Assembly: GCF_020524035.2 (NCBI RefSeq)
Contig: NZ_CP129013.1
Coordinates: 62,001-126,000, forward strand
Direction of reading: 5' to 3'
DNA from: Bacillus carboniphilus
Lineage (GTDB): Bacteria; Bacillota; Bacilli; Bacillales; JAIVKR01
Length of the DNA stretch: 64,000 bases
Below, in pieces: positions 34,675-42,575 of this stretch. The notes below the pieces were generated by a model that ran no database searches, had not been told where the DNA came from, and was given only the letters and a program-made list of their open reading frames with translations. The stretch's first letter is position 1, and each line of letters starts with the position of its first letter. The position numbers and the translations under genes are program-made.

Positions 34675-36680
34675 TTAAGAATAACCGCTTATTGCAATAT
34701 GCTTTACATTATAAAAAGACCCTTTTTCTTGCCCTTTTTATGCTAGTCATAGCGGTAAGCGCTGAGTTGACAGGTCCATTTATCGCGAAGACCATTATTG
34801 ATGATCATATATTAGGAATTGAAAAAAGCTGGTATCAGACTGAAGAAAGAGAGGATGCCGTTCTTTATGAAAACGAATGGTATGTAAGAGAGGATCGTCT
34901 TCTTGAGGATGAAAAGAATCGTGCTGATGAAGTAAGGATCCTCCAAGTCGATCGAACGTATTACTTTATTCCAGAGTCAATTTCATTTGATGGCGACCGA
35001 AGTTATTCATCAGGAGAGTTGACCATTAAAAATGGTGATCAAGAACAGACGTATCAAGCAGAAAAACTTTCCGTTGATCAGTTATTAACCTTTTATGAGC
35101 CTGAAGTAGATGGATTAATTCAATTAATGGTTCTTTATTTTGTTTTATTAGTCATCGCTTCTTTTTTACATTACGGTCAAGGTTATTATTTACAAGTGAC
35201 TTCCAATCGAATTATCCAAAGAATGCGCGGCGACGTTTTTAGTCATATTCAAACGTTGCCGATCTCGTATTTTGATAATTTGCCTGCTGGTAAAATCGTT
35301 TCGAGAATCACCAATGATACAGAAGCGATACGAGAATTATATGTGAAAGTATTAGCGACCTTTGTTAGTAGTATTATTTATATGACTGGAATATACGTCG
35401 GGCTCTTTCTACTAAATGTACAATTAGCGCTGATTTGTTTAGGGTTAGTTCCTATTTTATTTATATGGTTTCGTGTTTATCGCAAATTTGCTACGGATTA
35501 CAATCAACGAATTCGTTCGCTTGTAAGTGATATTAATGCGATGATTAATGAGTCCATTCAAGGGATGCCCATTATTCGCGCCTTCAACCGTCAAAAGGTG
35601 GCGACTAAAGAATTTGAACAAGTAAATGAAGAGCATTTTACTTATCAAAATAAAATGCTAAATTTAAATTCTCTATTGTCACATAATCTTGTTGGCTTCT
35701 TTCGAAATGTTGCGTTTGTGACCTTGATTTGGTTTTTTGGACGTCAATATTTATCAGGAATTGAGATGATTTCAATTGGGGTCATTTATGCGTTTGTTGA
35801 TTATTTGTCTCGTTTATTTCAACCAATTGCTGGTATGGTAAACCAACTAGCGCAACTTGAGCAGGCACGAGTAGCATCCCAGCGGGTGTTTGAATTGTTG
35901 GATAAAGAGGGAATCCCTCTCAATACGAAAGAGGTTCCAAAGTACAAAGGGGACGTCCGTTTTGAACATGTGTCCTTTGCTTATAAAGAAGATGAGTATG
36001 TGTTAAAAGATATCGATTTTGAAGCGAAAAAAGGGGAAACCATCGCCTTAGTTGGCCATACCGGTTCAGGAAAAAGCTCAATTATCAACCTTTTATTTCG
36101 TTTTTACGATATCATAGAAGGTGATATTAAAATTGATGGAAAGAGTATTAAAGAACTCTCTCGCCAACAGCTTCGTTCAAATATGGGGATTGTTTTACAA
36201 GATCCGTTTTTATTCACAGGAACCATCGCGTCAAATGTGAGTTTAGATAAAGAAGAAATCACCCGAGAAACCGTTGAAAAAGCCTTAAAAGATGTTGGTG
36301 CAGACAAAATTCTGAAAGATTTACCAAACGGTATGGATGAACCTGTCGTCGAAAAAGGCAGCACGTTATCATCTGGTCAAAGGCAGCTTATCTCTTTTGC
36401 TCGTGCTTTAGCCTTTGATCCAACGATTTTAATTCTCGATGAAGCGACAGCCAACATAGATTCTGAAACGGAAGCCTTAATCCAAGAGGCTTTAGAAGTA
36501 GTGAAGAAAGGAAGAACGACATTCGTGATTGCCCATCGCCTTTCAACGATTAAAGAAGCCGATCAAATTTTAGTGTTAGATCAAGGACGAATTGTTGAAA
36601 GAGGGAACCATGAGCAGTTGTTGGCTTTAAAAGGGAAGTATTATCAGATGTATCAATTACAACTAAATAGAAGTGCATAG
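34671..36680 (+). CDS. bmrD: Heterodimeric ABC multidrug exporter subunit, BmrD/YheH-like
   Basis: This 669-residue partner has an extra extracytoplasmic domain of about 100 residues between helices 1 and 2 (acidic, EDAVLYENEWYVRED... to EPEVDG), a mark of BmrD. The ATPase has Walker A LVGHTGSGKSS and canonical Walker B ILILDEATANID with catalytic Glu, but the signature is LSSGQRQ instead of LSGGQ. So one consensus and one degenerate ATP site form across the dimer. Confidence 0.93.
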   Translation: MIKNNRLLQYALHYKKTLFLALFMLVIAVSAELTGPFIAKTIIDDHILGIEKSWYQTEEREDAVLYENEWYVREDRLLEDEKNRADEVRILQVDRTYYFIPESISFDGDRSYSSGELTIKNGDQEQTYQAEKLSVDQLLTFYEPEVDGLIQLMVLYFVLLVIASFLHYGQGYYLQVTSNRIIQRMRGDVFSHIQTLPISYFDNLPAGKIVSRITNDTEAIRELYVKVLATFVSSIIYMTGIYVGLFLLNVQLALICLGLVPILFIWFRVYRKFATDYNQRIRSLVSDINAMINESIQGMPIIRAFNRQKVATKEFEQVNEEHFTYQNKMLNLNSLLSHNLVGFFRNVAFVTLIWFFGRQYLSGIEMISIGVIYAFVDYLSRLFQPIAGMVNQLAQLEQARVASQRVFELLDKEGIPLNTKEVPKYKGDVRFEHVSFAYKEDEYVLKDIDFEAKKGETIALVGHTGSGKSSIINLLFRFYDIIEGDIKIDGKSIKELSRQQLRSNMGIVLQDPFLFTGTIASNVSLDKEEITRETVEKALKDVGADKILKDLPNGMDEPVVEKGSTLSSGQRQLISFARALAFDPTILILDEATANIDSETEALIQEALEVVKKGRTTFVIAHRLSTIKEADQILVLDQGRIVERGNHEQLLALKGKYYQMYQLQLNRSA

Positions 36681-36693
36681 AATGAAAGTATAT

Positions 36694-36727
36694 AGCCTAG
36701 GATAAATCATTGTCCTAGGTTATTTTT
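36694..36727 (+). terminator. Terminator after bmrD
   Basis: AGCCTAGGA pairs with TCCTAGGTT (one G-T pair) around a 10-base loop, followed by ATTTTTATA. Confidence 0.8.
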
Positions 36728-36814
36728 ATATGAATATTTATGGATAATAGGCACAATGAAAAAATATTGCAATAAAATGTCGAACAATATTTATTGAAAA
36801 TTTAAAAAACACCT

Positions 36815-36843
36815 TTGACTTAATTTTTTCTAGTTGGTATTAT
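36815..36843 (+). promoter_or_regulatory. Promoter of the lasso peptide cluster
   Basis: TTGACT (36815-36820), 17-bp spacer, TATTAT (36838-36843), about 65 bases before the cyclase start. No operator-like palindrome is evident. Confidence 0.7.
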
Positions 36844-36909
36844 TTCTCTATAGGTAGGTTCGTTAAATAGAACAATAGTGTACATTATATAGTTTATTAG
36901 GAGGTTTTG

Positions 36910-38844
36910 ATGAGTGCAATTATAGGACTTTATGATCTAGCTAAAAACCCTGTTTCGGATGAACTTATTGATAAGATGATTAACCCTTTAAGAAAGTTTC
37001 CACTAGATGACATAGGTGTTACGAAAAGTGAATATTTATTTTTTGGAAACTGGGCTCAATGGATCACACCAGAACAAAGAAATGAGCCCATGCCATTCTA
37101 TGACTCTGAAAGGAAGCTTCTAATTACCGCAGATGCAATTATAGATAATCGAGTAGAGCTTTTCGAAAGACTTCAAATACCTATAAGCTATCAATCGAGC
37201 ATACCTGATAGTCAATTAATTCTTCTTGCCTATGAAAAATGGGGAGAAGATTCCCCAAAATATCTACTAGGTGATTTCGCTTATATGATATGGGACGAAA
37301 AAGCTGAAAAAATGTTTGGTGCAAGAGATTTTTCAGGCGGTAGAACATTCTATTATGCAAATGTTAAAGGCATATTTAGCTTCTCTACAATTATAAACCC
37401 TATTTTATCATTACCGCATATTGAGAATGACCTAAATGAACAATGGCTAGCTCAGTTTCTTGTTATTGCTGGGATGGTAGATGTAGCAGACACAACTTTA
37501 ACTCCTTACAAATATATCAACCAACTTCCCCCATTTCATTCTATTACAGTAACTCGAGAGAAAACAACGGTTAAAGCCTATGGATTGTTGAACCACTCAA
37601 ATAAATTAAAGTATAAAACTTCCAAAGAATATATTGAACATTTCCAACATACTTTTCAATTAGCGATAGATTCTCGACTTCGAACATTTAAAAAAGTAGG
37701 ATCTCAACTCAGTGGGGGATTAGATTCTGGTGCTATAGTAGGATTTGCGGGTAAAAAGTTAAAGAATGAGAGTAAACCCCTTCATACACTAAGTTATGTA
37801 CCTCTAAGTAGTTTTAAGGATTATACTGCCAAAGATTTTTTAGCCGATGAATCCCCGTTTATGAAGAAAACGGTTCATTTTGTAAAGAATATAAACGATT
37901 ATTATTATGATTTTGAAGGAAGAGACTCATTTTCGGAAATCGATTCTTTTTTAGAAATTTTAGAAATGCCCTATAAATTTTTTGAAAATTCTTTCTGGCT
38001 GAAAGGAATGTTCGAAAAGGCTAAAGAGCATGAAATCGGAATCTTATTAAATGGAGGTAGAGGAAACTTATCAATCTCCTGGGGATCAGCCCTTCATTAT
38101 TACGCCAAGTTATTGAAAAATTTAAGATGGATCCAACTAGCCAAAGAGTTACATATGTATAGTCTAAATGCAGGTGGGCCTAGATTTAGATTACTACCAT
38201 ATTTAATTAATCTAAATGTGCCATTTTTATTTAAGGAAAAAGAAAGTTATGAAAAGCCATGTTTAATTAATGAAAATTTAGCTTTAAAAACTTCTGTTTT
38301 TGAAAAACTTGCAACATTTGGTATAGGTAAAGAGGGTTGGTTTTCATCCAATAATATTTATTTACAAAGGTATCAACATTTTAATGATTTGTTTCATTGG
38401 AATGCTAGCAATACTTTAGCTACTAAATTGTCATTAGTTTATGGATTATGGAAGAGGGATCCAACGAATGATTTAAGAGTCATTAAATTTTGTCTTTCTG
38501 TACCAGAAGACCAATATGTTGGAGATGGGTTGGATCGAAAATTAATTCGTGAAGCAACTAAAGGTTATTTACCAGATGAAGTTCGTCTTAATCAAAAAGT
38601 TCGAGGTGTTCAAGGTGTTGATTGGATAGATCGGATAGGTGAAAAATGGAGTTTAATTACAAAAGAAATGAACCAATTACTAGAAGATGAACAGCTTTTT
38701 CATTATATTGATAAAACGGTATTGGAAAATATCATCAAAGTTGTAAGAGATCAAGGATTTGATCCAAAAAGAGCAGGAGATGGTAACTACAAGTCCTTAA
38801 TGCATGCCATTATTATTCAACGTTTCCTTCAACAATACACTTAA
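36910..38844 (+). CDS. Lasso peptide cyclase (asparagine synthetase-like, PadeC type)
   Basis: This 644-residue protein adenylates the ring Asp/Glu side chain of the core peptide and closes the macrolactam. The N-terminal glutaminase-like half (AIIGLYDLAKNP... LLGDFAYMIWDEKAEK MFGARDFSG) lacks the catalytic Cys at position 2. The synthetase half has the PP-loop SQLSGGLDSGA (Ser268 onward) and a C-terminal VPEDQYVGDGLDRKLIREA / LPDEVRLNQKVRGVQGVDW segment, typical of lasso cyclases. ATG 36910 is five bases after AGGAGG; a TTG at 36907 is too close. It is the first gene of the cluster; repeat E lies between it and the precursor. Confidence 0.93.
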   Translation: MSAIIGLYDLAKNPVSDELIDKMINPLRKFPLDDIGVTKSEYLFFGNWAQWITPEQRNEPMPFYDSERKLLITADAIIDNRVELFERLQIPISYQSSIPDSQLILLAYEKWGEDSPKYLLGDFAYMIWDEKAEKMFGARDFSGGRTFYYANVKGIFSFSTIINPILSLPHIENDLNEQWLAQFLVIAGMVDVADTTLTPYKYINQLPPFHSITVTREKTTVKAYGLLNHSNKLKYKTSKEYIEHFQHTFQLAIDSRLRTFKKVGSQLSGGLDSGAIVGFAGKKLKNESKPLHTLSYVPLSSFKDYTAKDFLADESPFMKKTVHFVKNINDYYYDFEGRDSFSEIDSFLEILEMPYKFFENSFWLKGMFEKAKEHEIGILLNGGRGNLSISWGSALHYYAKLLKNLRWIQLAKELHMYSLNAGGPRFRLLPYLINLNVPFLFKEKESYEKPCLINENLALKTSVFEKLATFGIGKEGWFSSNNIYLQRYQHFNDLFHWNASNTLATKLSLVYGLWKRDPTNDLRVIKFCLSVPEDQYVGDGLDRKLIREATKGYLPDEVRLNQKVRGVQGVDWIDRIGEKWSLITKEMNQLLEDEQLFHYIDKTVLENIIKVVRDQGFDPKRAGDGNYKSLMHAIIIQRFLQQYT

Positions 38845-38863
38845 AGGTTATTTCTTGTTTTTT

Positions 38864-39186
38864 ACAGAGTAAGAAAGTATATAAATAGGTCCTTATTTGG
38901 ATGGTGCTTTTATTTTTGTCTAGCTCCAGCGCCCAGCGACTGGTGAAGCTTTCGACGCACAGGAAGTGCTAGCATCAACGTTGCCCACAGGACGTGGGCG
39001 TCTTTAGTTGATGTTCCATGTCTCTACGATAAGTCAACATCGAAGCCTACGGCTTTTCGTGTTTCCTTTATCTCATGCGGCGATGAACAGGAGGTTCTAG
39101 CGTCAACGTTAGTCACAGGACGTGACTGTACTTAGTTGACGTTCCTTTGCACCTGCGTCGCTAGACGGGCGCTTGCGCTTTTCTTA
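38864..39186 (+). repeat. Long structured repeat, copy E, inside the lasso cluster
   Basis: The ends are ACAGAGTAAGAAAGTATATA and GCGCTTTTCTTA. Two modules: 38971-39017 (CATCAAC/GTTGATG, inner GCCCAC/GTGGGC) and 39099-39145 (GCGTCAAC/GTTGACGTT, inner AGTCAC/GTGACT). Closing stem AGCGCCC/GGGCGCT and GCGAC/GTCGC. The first outer stem differs from copies A, B and F by paired changes on both sides. It begins 19 bases after the cyclase stop and ends 35 bases before the precursor start. Unlike A, B and F, no classic terminator precedes it. Confidence 0.88.
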
Positions 39187-39221
39187 TTAAAAAATAAATA
39201 TTTTGAAAGGAGGTGGAATAA

Positions 39222-39368
39222 TTGAAGAAAACTTGGCATGCTCCTAAATTAGAAATTCTTAGTGTGGAAAAAACGATGGCTTCTACTACAGATGGTCCTC
39301 TTACAGATGAAGCGTATGTTCCTGGACAAAATGCGCCTGAGAAATGCTATAAAAGGTTTACTAGCTAA
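39222..39368 (+). CDS. Lasso peptide precursor (paeninodin-like)
   Basis: A TTG start behind AAAGGAGGTGG gives a 48-residue peptide. The leader has the W5-xx-P8-x-L10 motif read by the RRE protein (WHAPKLEILSVEKTM), then Thr18-Met19-Ala20 as in paeninodin-type precursors. The rest (residues 20-48) includes ASTTDGPLTDEAYVPG, then QNAPEKCYKRFTS, ending in Ser48. Acidic residues are Asp24, Asp29, Glu30 and Glu40. With the core at Ala20 (Thr18 at -2), the nearest acid is at core position 5 or 10. With the core at Asp24 (Thr22 at -2), Glu30 is at position 7. With the core at Ser21, Asp29 is at position 9. The ring cannot be fixed. The terminal Ser suits tail phosphorylation. Confidence 0.88.
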   Translation: MKKTWHAPKLEILSVEKTMASTTDGPLTDEAYVPGQNAPEKCYKRFTS

Positions 39369-39441
39369 CTATCTTTTCTATGTATTTATTAAAGAGAGCG
39401 ATAATTCTATATTCTTGGACTTTTTTGCAGTAGTGTTGTAA

Positions 39442-39485
39442 AGAAGAAACGAGTAACAGGTGAATTTTCTTGGCTCGTTTCTTCT
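39442..39485 (+). promoter_or_regulatory. Stable hairpin between precursor and kinase genes
   Basis: AGAAGAAACGAG (39442-39453) and CTCGTTTCTTCT (39474-39485) form a perfect 12-bp stem with a 20-base loop and no clean T-tail. At this position it may stabilise the precursor mRNA or reduce read-through, keeping precursor levels above enzyme levels (inference). The rest of the 309-base gap to 39677 shows only a fragment of the repeat module (GCATCAACGTTAG ... GTTGATG, 39553-39585). Confidence 0.6.
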
Positions 39486-39677
39486 ATCTATAATATTTGA
39501 ATTTATGAAACTCTTGAGATTTTTTATAGATAGAATTATTCAAAAATTCATAAGCATCAACGTTAGTTTATGCAAAGTTGATGTCCCTTGTTATTTTGTG
39601 ACGAGTATATCTTTGCTCCTCTTGGTTTTTATTCCTGTTCTTTAAATATGTTTTTATAGAAATTAGGGTGATTGTTA

Positions 39678-40613
39678 ATGGGAAACTTAATAAAAAAACA
39701 GTATCAATATAGAGCATTTGGAATGAACATTAACAGTGAAATGTGTTTCCCTGAATTAATTTCATCGTTCCATGAAAATCAAGAAAAAGATATTAGCATT
39801 GTTAAGGATCCTAATTTGGTAGAACAAGACGATGTTAAATGCAATCCTTTTTACCATGCTGTAGAAAATAGGACAGTCTCTTTCTATGTTCCAGAAATAG
39901 CCTATTTTCAAGTTAGTAATGGTAGAGAGATTAGATGGAAACCATATAGTGAGACCAATAATGATGTGGTTAAACTATTCTTGTTAGGAACCTGTATGGG
40001 GATTATTTTAATGCATCATAAAATCATTCCTCTTCATGGTAGTGCAGTTGAAATCAATGGCGAAGTTCTCGCTGTAGTAGGAGATCAAGGAGCTGGAAAA
40101 TCTACTACAGTTGCACAATTAATAAAAATGGGTTGCAAAATCGTAAGTGATGATATTATCCCAGTAAAAATAATCGGGAACAAACCTTATATTACTCCAA
40201 CATATCCACAACAAAAACTATGGGAGGACAGCCTCATATATATTGGAAGGGAAGTTGAAGAGTTTCAACCTATTTATGGGAGAGAAAGAAAATATAATGT
40301 TCCGGTGAGAGAACACTTTATAAAAGATACTCTTCCATTGAAAATGATTTTTGAGTTAACGAAAGATGAAGTGAATGATATTGAGACACAAACTATATCT
40401 CCATTACCAAGTTTAAATATACTATTTAAACATACTTACAGAAATTTTTTAATTAAGAGACTTAATCTAATGGAATACCACTTTCACGTAAGTTCATTGA
40501 TTTTTAATAATGTAAAAATGTACAGAATCATTCGTCCTGAAAATGAATCCACAAGAACAGAGATTGCAAAACAAATAATTCAAAACTGGGAATGGAGGGC
40601 TAACAATGAGTGA
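39678..40613 (+). CDS. HPr-kinase-like lasso peptide kinase (PadeK type)
   Basis: This 311-residue protein has a C-terminal HPr kinase-like fold. The P-loop GDQGAGKSTTVAQL begins at Gly135, preceded by PLHGSAVEINGEVLAVV and followed by CKIVSDDIIPV (acidic catalytic pair), as in the HprK family. PadeK and relatives phosphorylate the C-terminal Ser of the precursor; the precursor here ends in Ser. I prefer ATG 39678 (seven bases after AGGGTG) to TTG 39672. It ends overlapping the RRE gene by 8 bases. Confidence 0.88.
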   Translation: MGNLIKKQYQYRAFGMNINSEMCFPELISSFHENQEKDISIVKDPNLVEQDDVKCNPFYHAVENRTVSFYVPEIAYFQVSNGREIRWKPYSETNNDVVKLFLLGTCMGIILMHHKIIPLHGSAVEINGEVLAVVGDQGAGKSTTVAQLIKMGCKIVSDDIIPVKIIGNKPYITPTYPQQKLWEDSLIYIGREVEEFQPIYGRERKYNVPVREHFIKDTLPLKMIFELTKDEVNDIETQTISPLPSLNILFKHTYRNFLIKRLNLMEYHFHVSSLIFNNVKMYRIIRPENESTRTEIAKQIIQNWEWRANNE

Positions 40614-40917
40614 TCCTTCTAAAATTAGTATTGATGATTACGTATCACAAATAGAAGGAAATTTAGTAAGTGATATGGATGGAGAGAAGGTAATGTTGAA
40701 CATTGATAATGGGAAATATTATAATATGGGGACTGTAGGTGGATATATTTGGATTCTTATGGATAACCCTATAATGGTGACAAAAATAATAGCTCAGTTG
40801 ATAGAGGAATATAATGTGGAGAGAGAAGAATGCGAGAAAGAGGTTTTAGCTTTTTTAAATCATTTGTTAAAAGAATCACTAATTTATAAATCTAAACAAG
40901 CAAGTATTCAAGTGTAA
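40606..40917 (+). CDS. PqqD-like RiPP recognition element protein (B1)
   Basis: This 103-residue PqqD-family winged-helix protein includes VMLNIDNGKYYNMGTVGGY IWILMDNP and LLKESLIY. Stand-alone RRE proteins in split lasso systems bind the precursor leader and deliver it to the protease. It is encoded in an overlap with the kinase gene, five bases before the protease gene, so production is tightly coupled. Confidence 0.9.
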   Translation: MSDPSKISIDDYVSQIEGNLVSDMDGEKVMLNIDNGKYYNMGTVGGYIWILMDNPIMVTKIIAQLIEEYNVEREECEKEVLAFLNHLLKESLIYKSKQASIQV

Positions 40918-40922
40918 TAAAA

Positions 40923-41411
40923 ATGAAACGATGTTTTCGATTGTTGTCTCTCTTCATTTTTTCTAAGAAAGAAGCAAAGTATCTTTGGTTCGAAACGATC
41001 TGTTGTTTGGCATATGCAAGGGTACTTAAAAATATCCCTTTTTCTAGAGTTGTTTGTAAATATGAGATGAAGAATCAAGAAAGTTCACATAATCAAGATT
41101 ATGACTACAGAATAGTTAGACAGGTTTCCCAATCTATTCATACCATAAGTAAGTATTGTTTTTGGGAGACAGAATGTCTAGTAAAAGCTTTGGCTGCTAT
41201 GAACATGCTGAAAAGAAGAAAGATAGAAAGTACATTATATTTAGGAACGGGGAAGGAGATGTCAGGTAAACTAATTGCTCACGCATGGTTGAGAAGTGGA
41301 CAGTACTATGTCACAGGAATAGAAGAGAAGGAGAATTTCACTGTAGTAAAAACGCTTAGTTATATAGTTGACGCAGAAAAAAGCAGAGGAGATCATAAAT
41401 GTTCAATCTAG
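40923..41411 (+). CDS. Lasso leader peptidase, transglutaminase-like (B2)
   Basis: This 162-residue cysteine protease cuts the leader from the core. The catalytic Cys85 lies in FWETECLVKALAAMNML and His120 in KLIAHAWLRSG, the spacing seen in McjB-C-terminal/transglut_core3 proteins. An N-terminal hydrophobic/basic segment (KRCFRLLSLFIFSKKEAKYL) is typical. The last codons overlap the next gene's start (41399). The third triad residue is not assigned. Confidence 0.9.
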   Translation: MKRCFRLLSLFIFSKKEAKYLWFETICCLAYARVLKNIPFSRVVCKYEMKNQESSHNQDYDYRIVRQVSQSIHTISKYCFWETECLVKALAAMNMLKRRKIESTLYLGTGKEMSGKLIAHAWLRSGQYYVTGIEEKENFTVVKTLSYIVDAEKSRGDHKCSI

Positions 41412-42565
41412 ACAGATTTAGTTTTAGTCCTTCTAATGAACTTGAATTAATACTTTTTATGGTTAATAAACAGATATTCTCGAGTGAAGATATATCAAAA
41501 GATATTGATTGGGATCATTTTATAGAATTAACACTTCATCACCGTCTGTATCCTGTACTTTATAAAGTAGTTAAGCAGAAAAAAGAATATTTTCCAAATA
41601 GTGTATATGACGCTTTAGGAGAAGTATTTTTAGAGAATACAATGTTAATGTTAAAGTATTCTGCAGAACTTCACCGAATGAATGAGGTTTTTATAAAAAA
41701 ACAAATCCCCCTTTTAGTATTAAAAGGTCCATACTTAGGGACGGATTTATATGGAGAACTCTCTTTAAGAACGTGTAATGACTTAGACATACTTGTCCCA
41801 ATGGCTAGATTATCAGAAGTAGAAAATACTTTAAATAACATGGGATATATAAAAGAAGAGTATATAGAAACGGTATTAAACGATTGGAAATGGAGACACC
41901 ATCACTTTGTTTATATTCATCCTGAAAAATTAGTGAAAGTTGAAGTTCATTGGCGACTTCATCCTGGTCCAGGAAAGGAACCATCTTTCCAGCAACTTTG
42001 GGAAAGGAAGAGAGAAGTCATAGTTTCGAACTATTCATTTAAATGTCTAAGTAAAGAAGACTTATTTGTTTTTTTAGTCGTTCATGGTGCGAGACATGGA
42101 TGGTCAAGATTAAGGTGGCTGTTAGATATTCACCAGCTAACTCATGGTAATTTGAGATGGAATAAGGTTCAGATAATTTTAAAAAAGTATCAATATCAAC
42201 ATTTAGCAGGACAAGCACTTCTATTATCACATTCCATTTTTAACACTCCTATGCTAAAAGAGTTTGAACCTTGGATTAAAATGAACAAGGCACAACTACT
42301 GGAAAATAAAACATATTTCTACATTGAAAGAGTGGTTAATTTACATTCTGAACCTCTACCTCCTGAAATCTCTAACTATCATAAACATTATGTTTTTAAA
42401 CTAAAAACGACACGTCAACAGTTATTATATATCTTTAGTTGTTTATTCCCTTTTCCAAGAGATGTAAAAACGTTCCCTTTGCCAAAACAGCTCCATATAT
42501 TGTACTTTTTACTTCGTCCTTTTTTAGTGGTGTTTAGAAAAGCGAAAGAAAAAGTATCCGTGTAG
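41399..42565 (+). CDS. Lasso-associated nucleotidyltransferase (PadeN type, NTP_transf_5)
   Basis: This 388-residue protein has the nucleotidyltransferase core VLKGPYLGTDLYGELSLRT and CNDLDILVP (the DxD metal site) at about residues 103-137. Conserved VEVHWRLHPGP and LFVFLVVHGARHGWSRLRWL LDIHQL follow. Members in paeninodin-type clusters are reported to work with the kinase to extend phosphorylation of the peptide tail. The C-terminal part is basic and aromatic. It starts inside the protease gene's end. Confidence 0.87.
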   Translation: MFNLDRFSFSPSNELELILFMVNKQIFSSEDISKDIDWDHFIELTLHHRLYPVLYKVVKQKKEYFPNSVYDALGEVFLENTMLMLKYSAELHRMNEVFIKKQIPLLVLKGPYLGTDLYGELSLRTCNDLDILVPMARLSEVENTLNNMGYIKEEYIETVLNDWKWRHHHFVYIHPEKLVKVEVHWRLHPGPGKEPSFQQLWERKREVIVSNYSFKCLSKEDLFVFLVVHGARHGWSRLRWLLDIHQLTHGNLRWNKVQIILKKYQYQHLAGQALLLSHSIFNTPMLKEFEPWIKMNKAQLLENKTYFYIERVVNLHSEPLPPEISNYHKHYVFKLKTTRQQLLYIFSCLFPFPRDVKTFPLPKQLHILYFLLRPFLVVFRKAKEKVSV

Positions 42566-42575
42566 GAGAGAAGGT

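Noticed and set aside
36910-38844. Housekeeping asparagine synthetase
   Set aside because: No N-terminal Cys for glutamine use, and the gene is embedded with precursor, RRE, protease, kinase and exporter genes, so a lasso cyclase fits better.
16121-39190. Repeats as a CRISPR array
   Set aside because: Copies are dispersed, 260-390 bp long and palindromic in modules; there are no regular spacers and no cas genes.
39460-39645. Frame of 61 codons between precursor and kinase genes
   Set aside because: It starts inside the 12-bp hairpin, has no ribosome site and contains a fragment of the repeat module. A second precursor peptide was considered but there is no leader motif.
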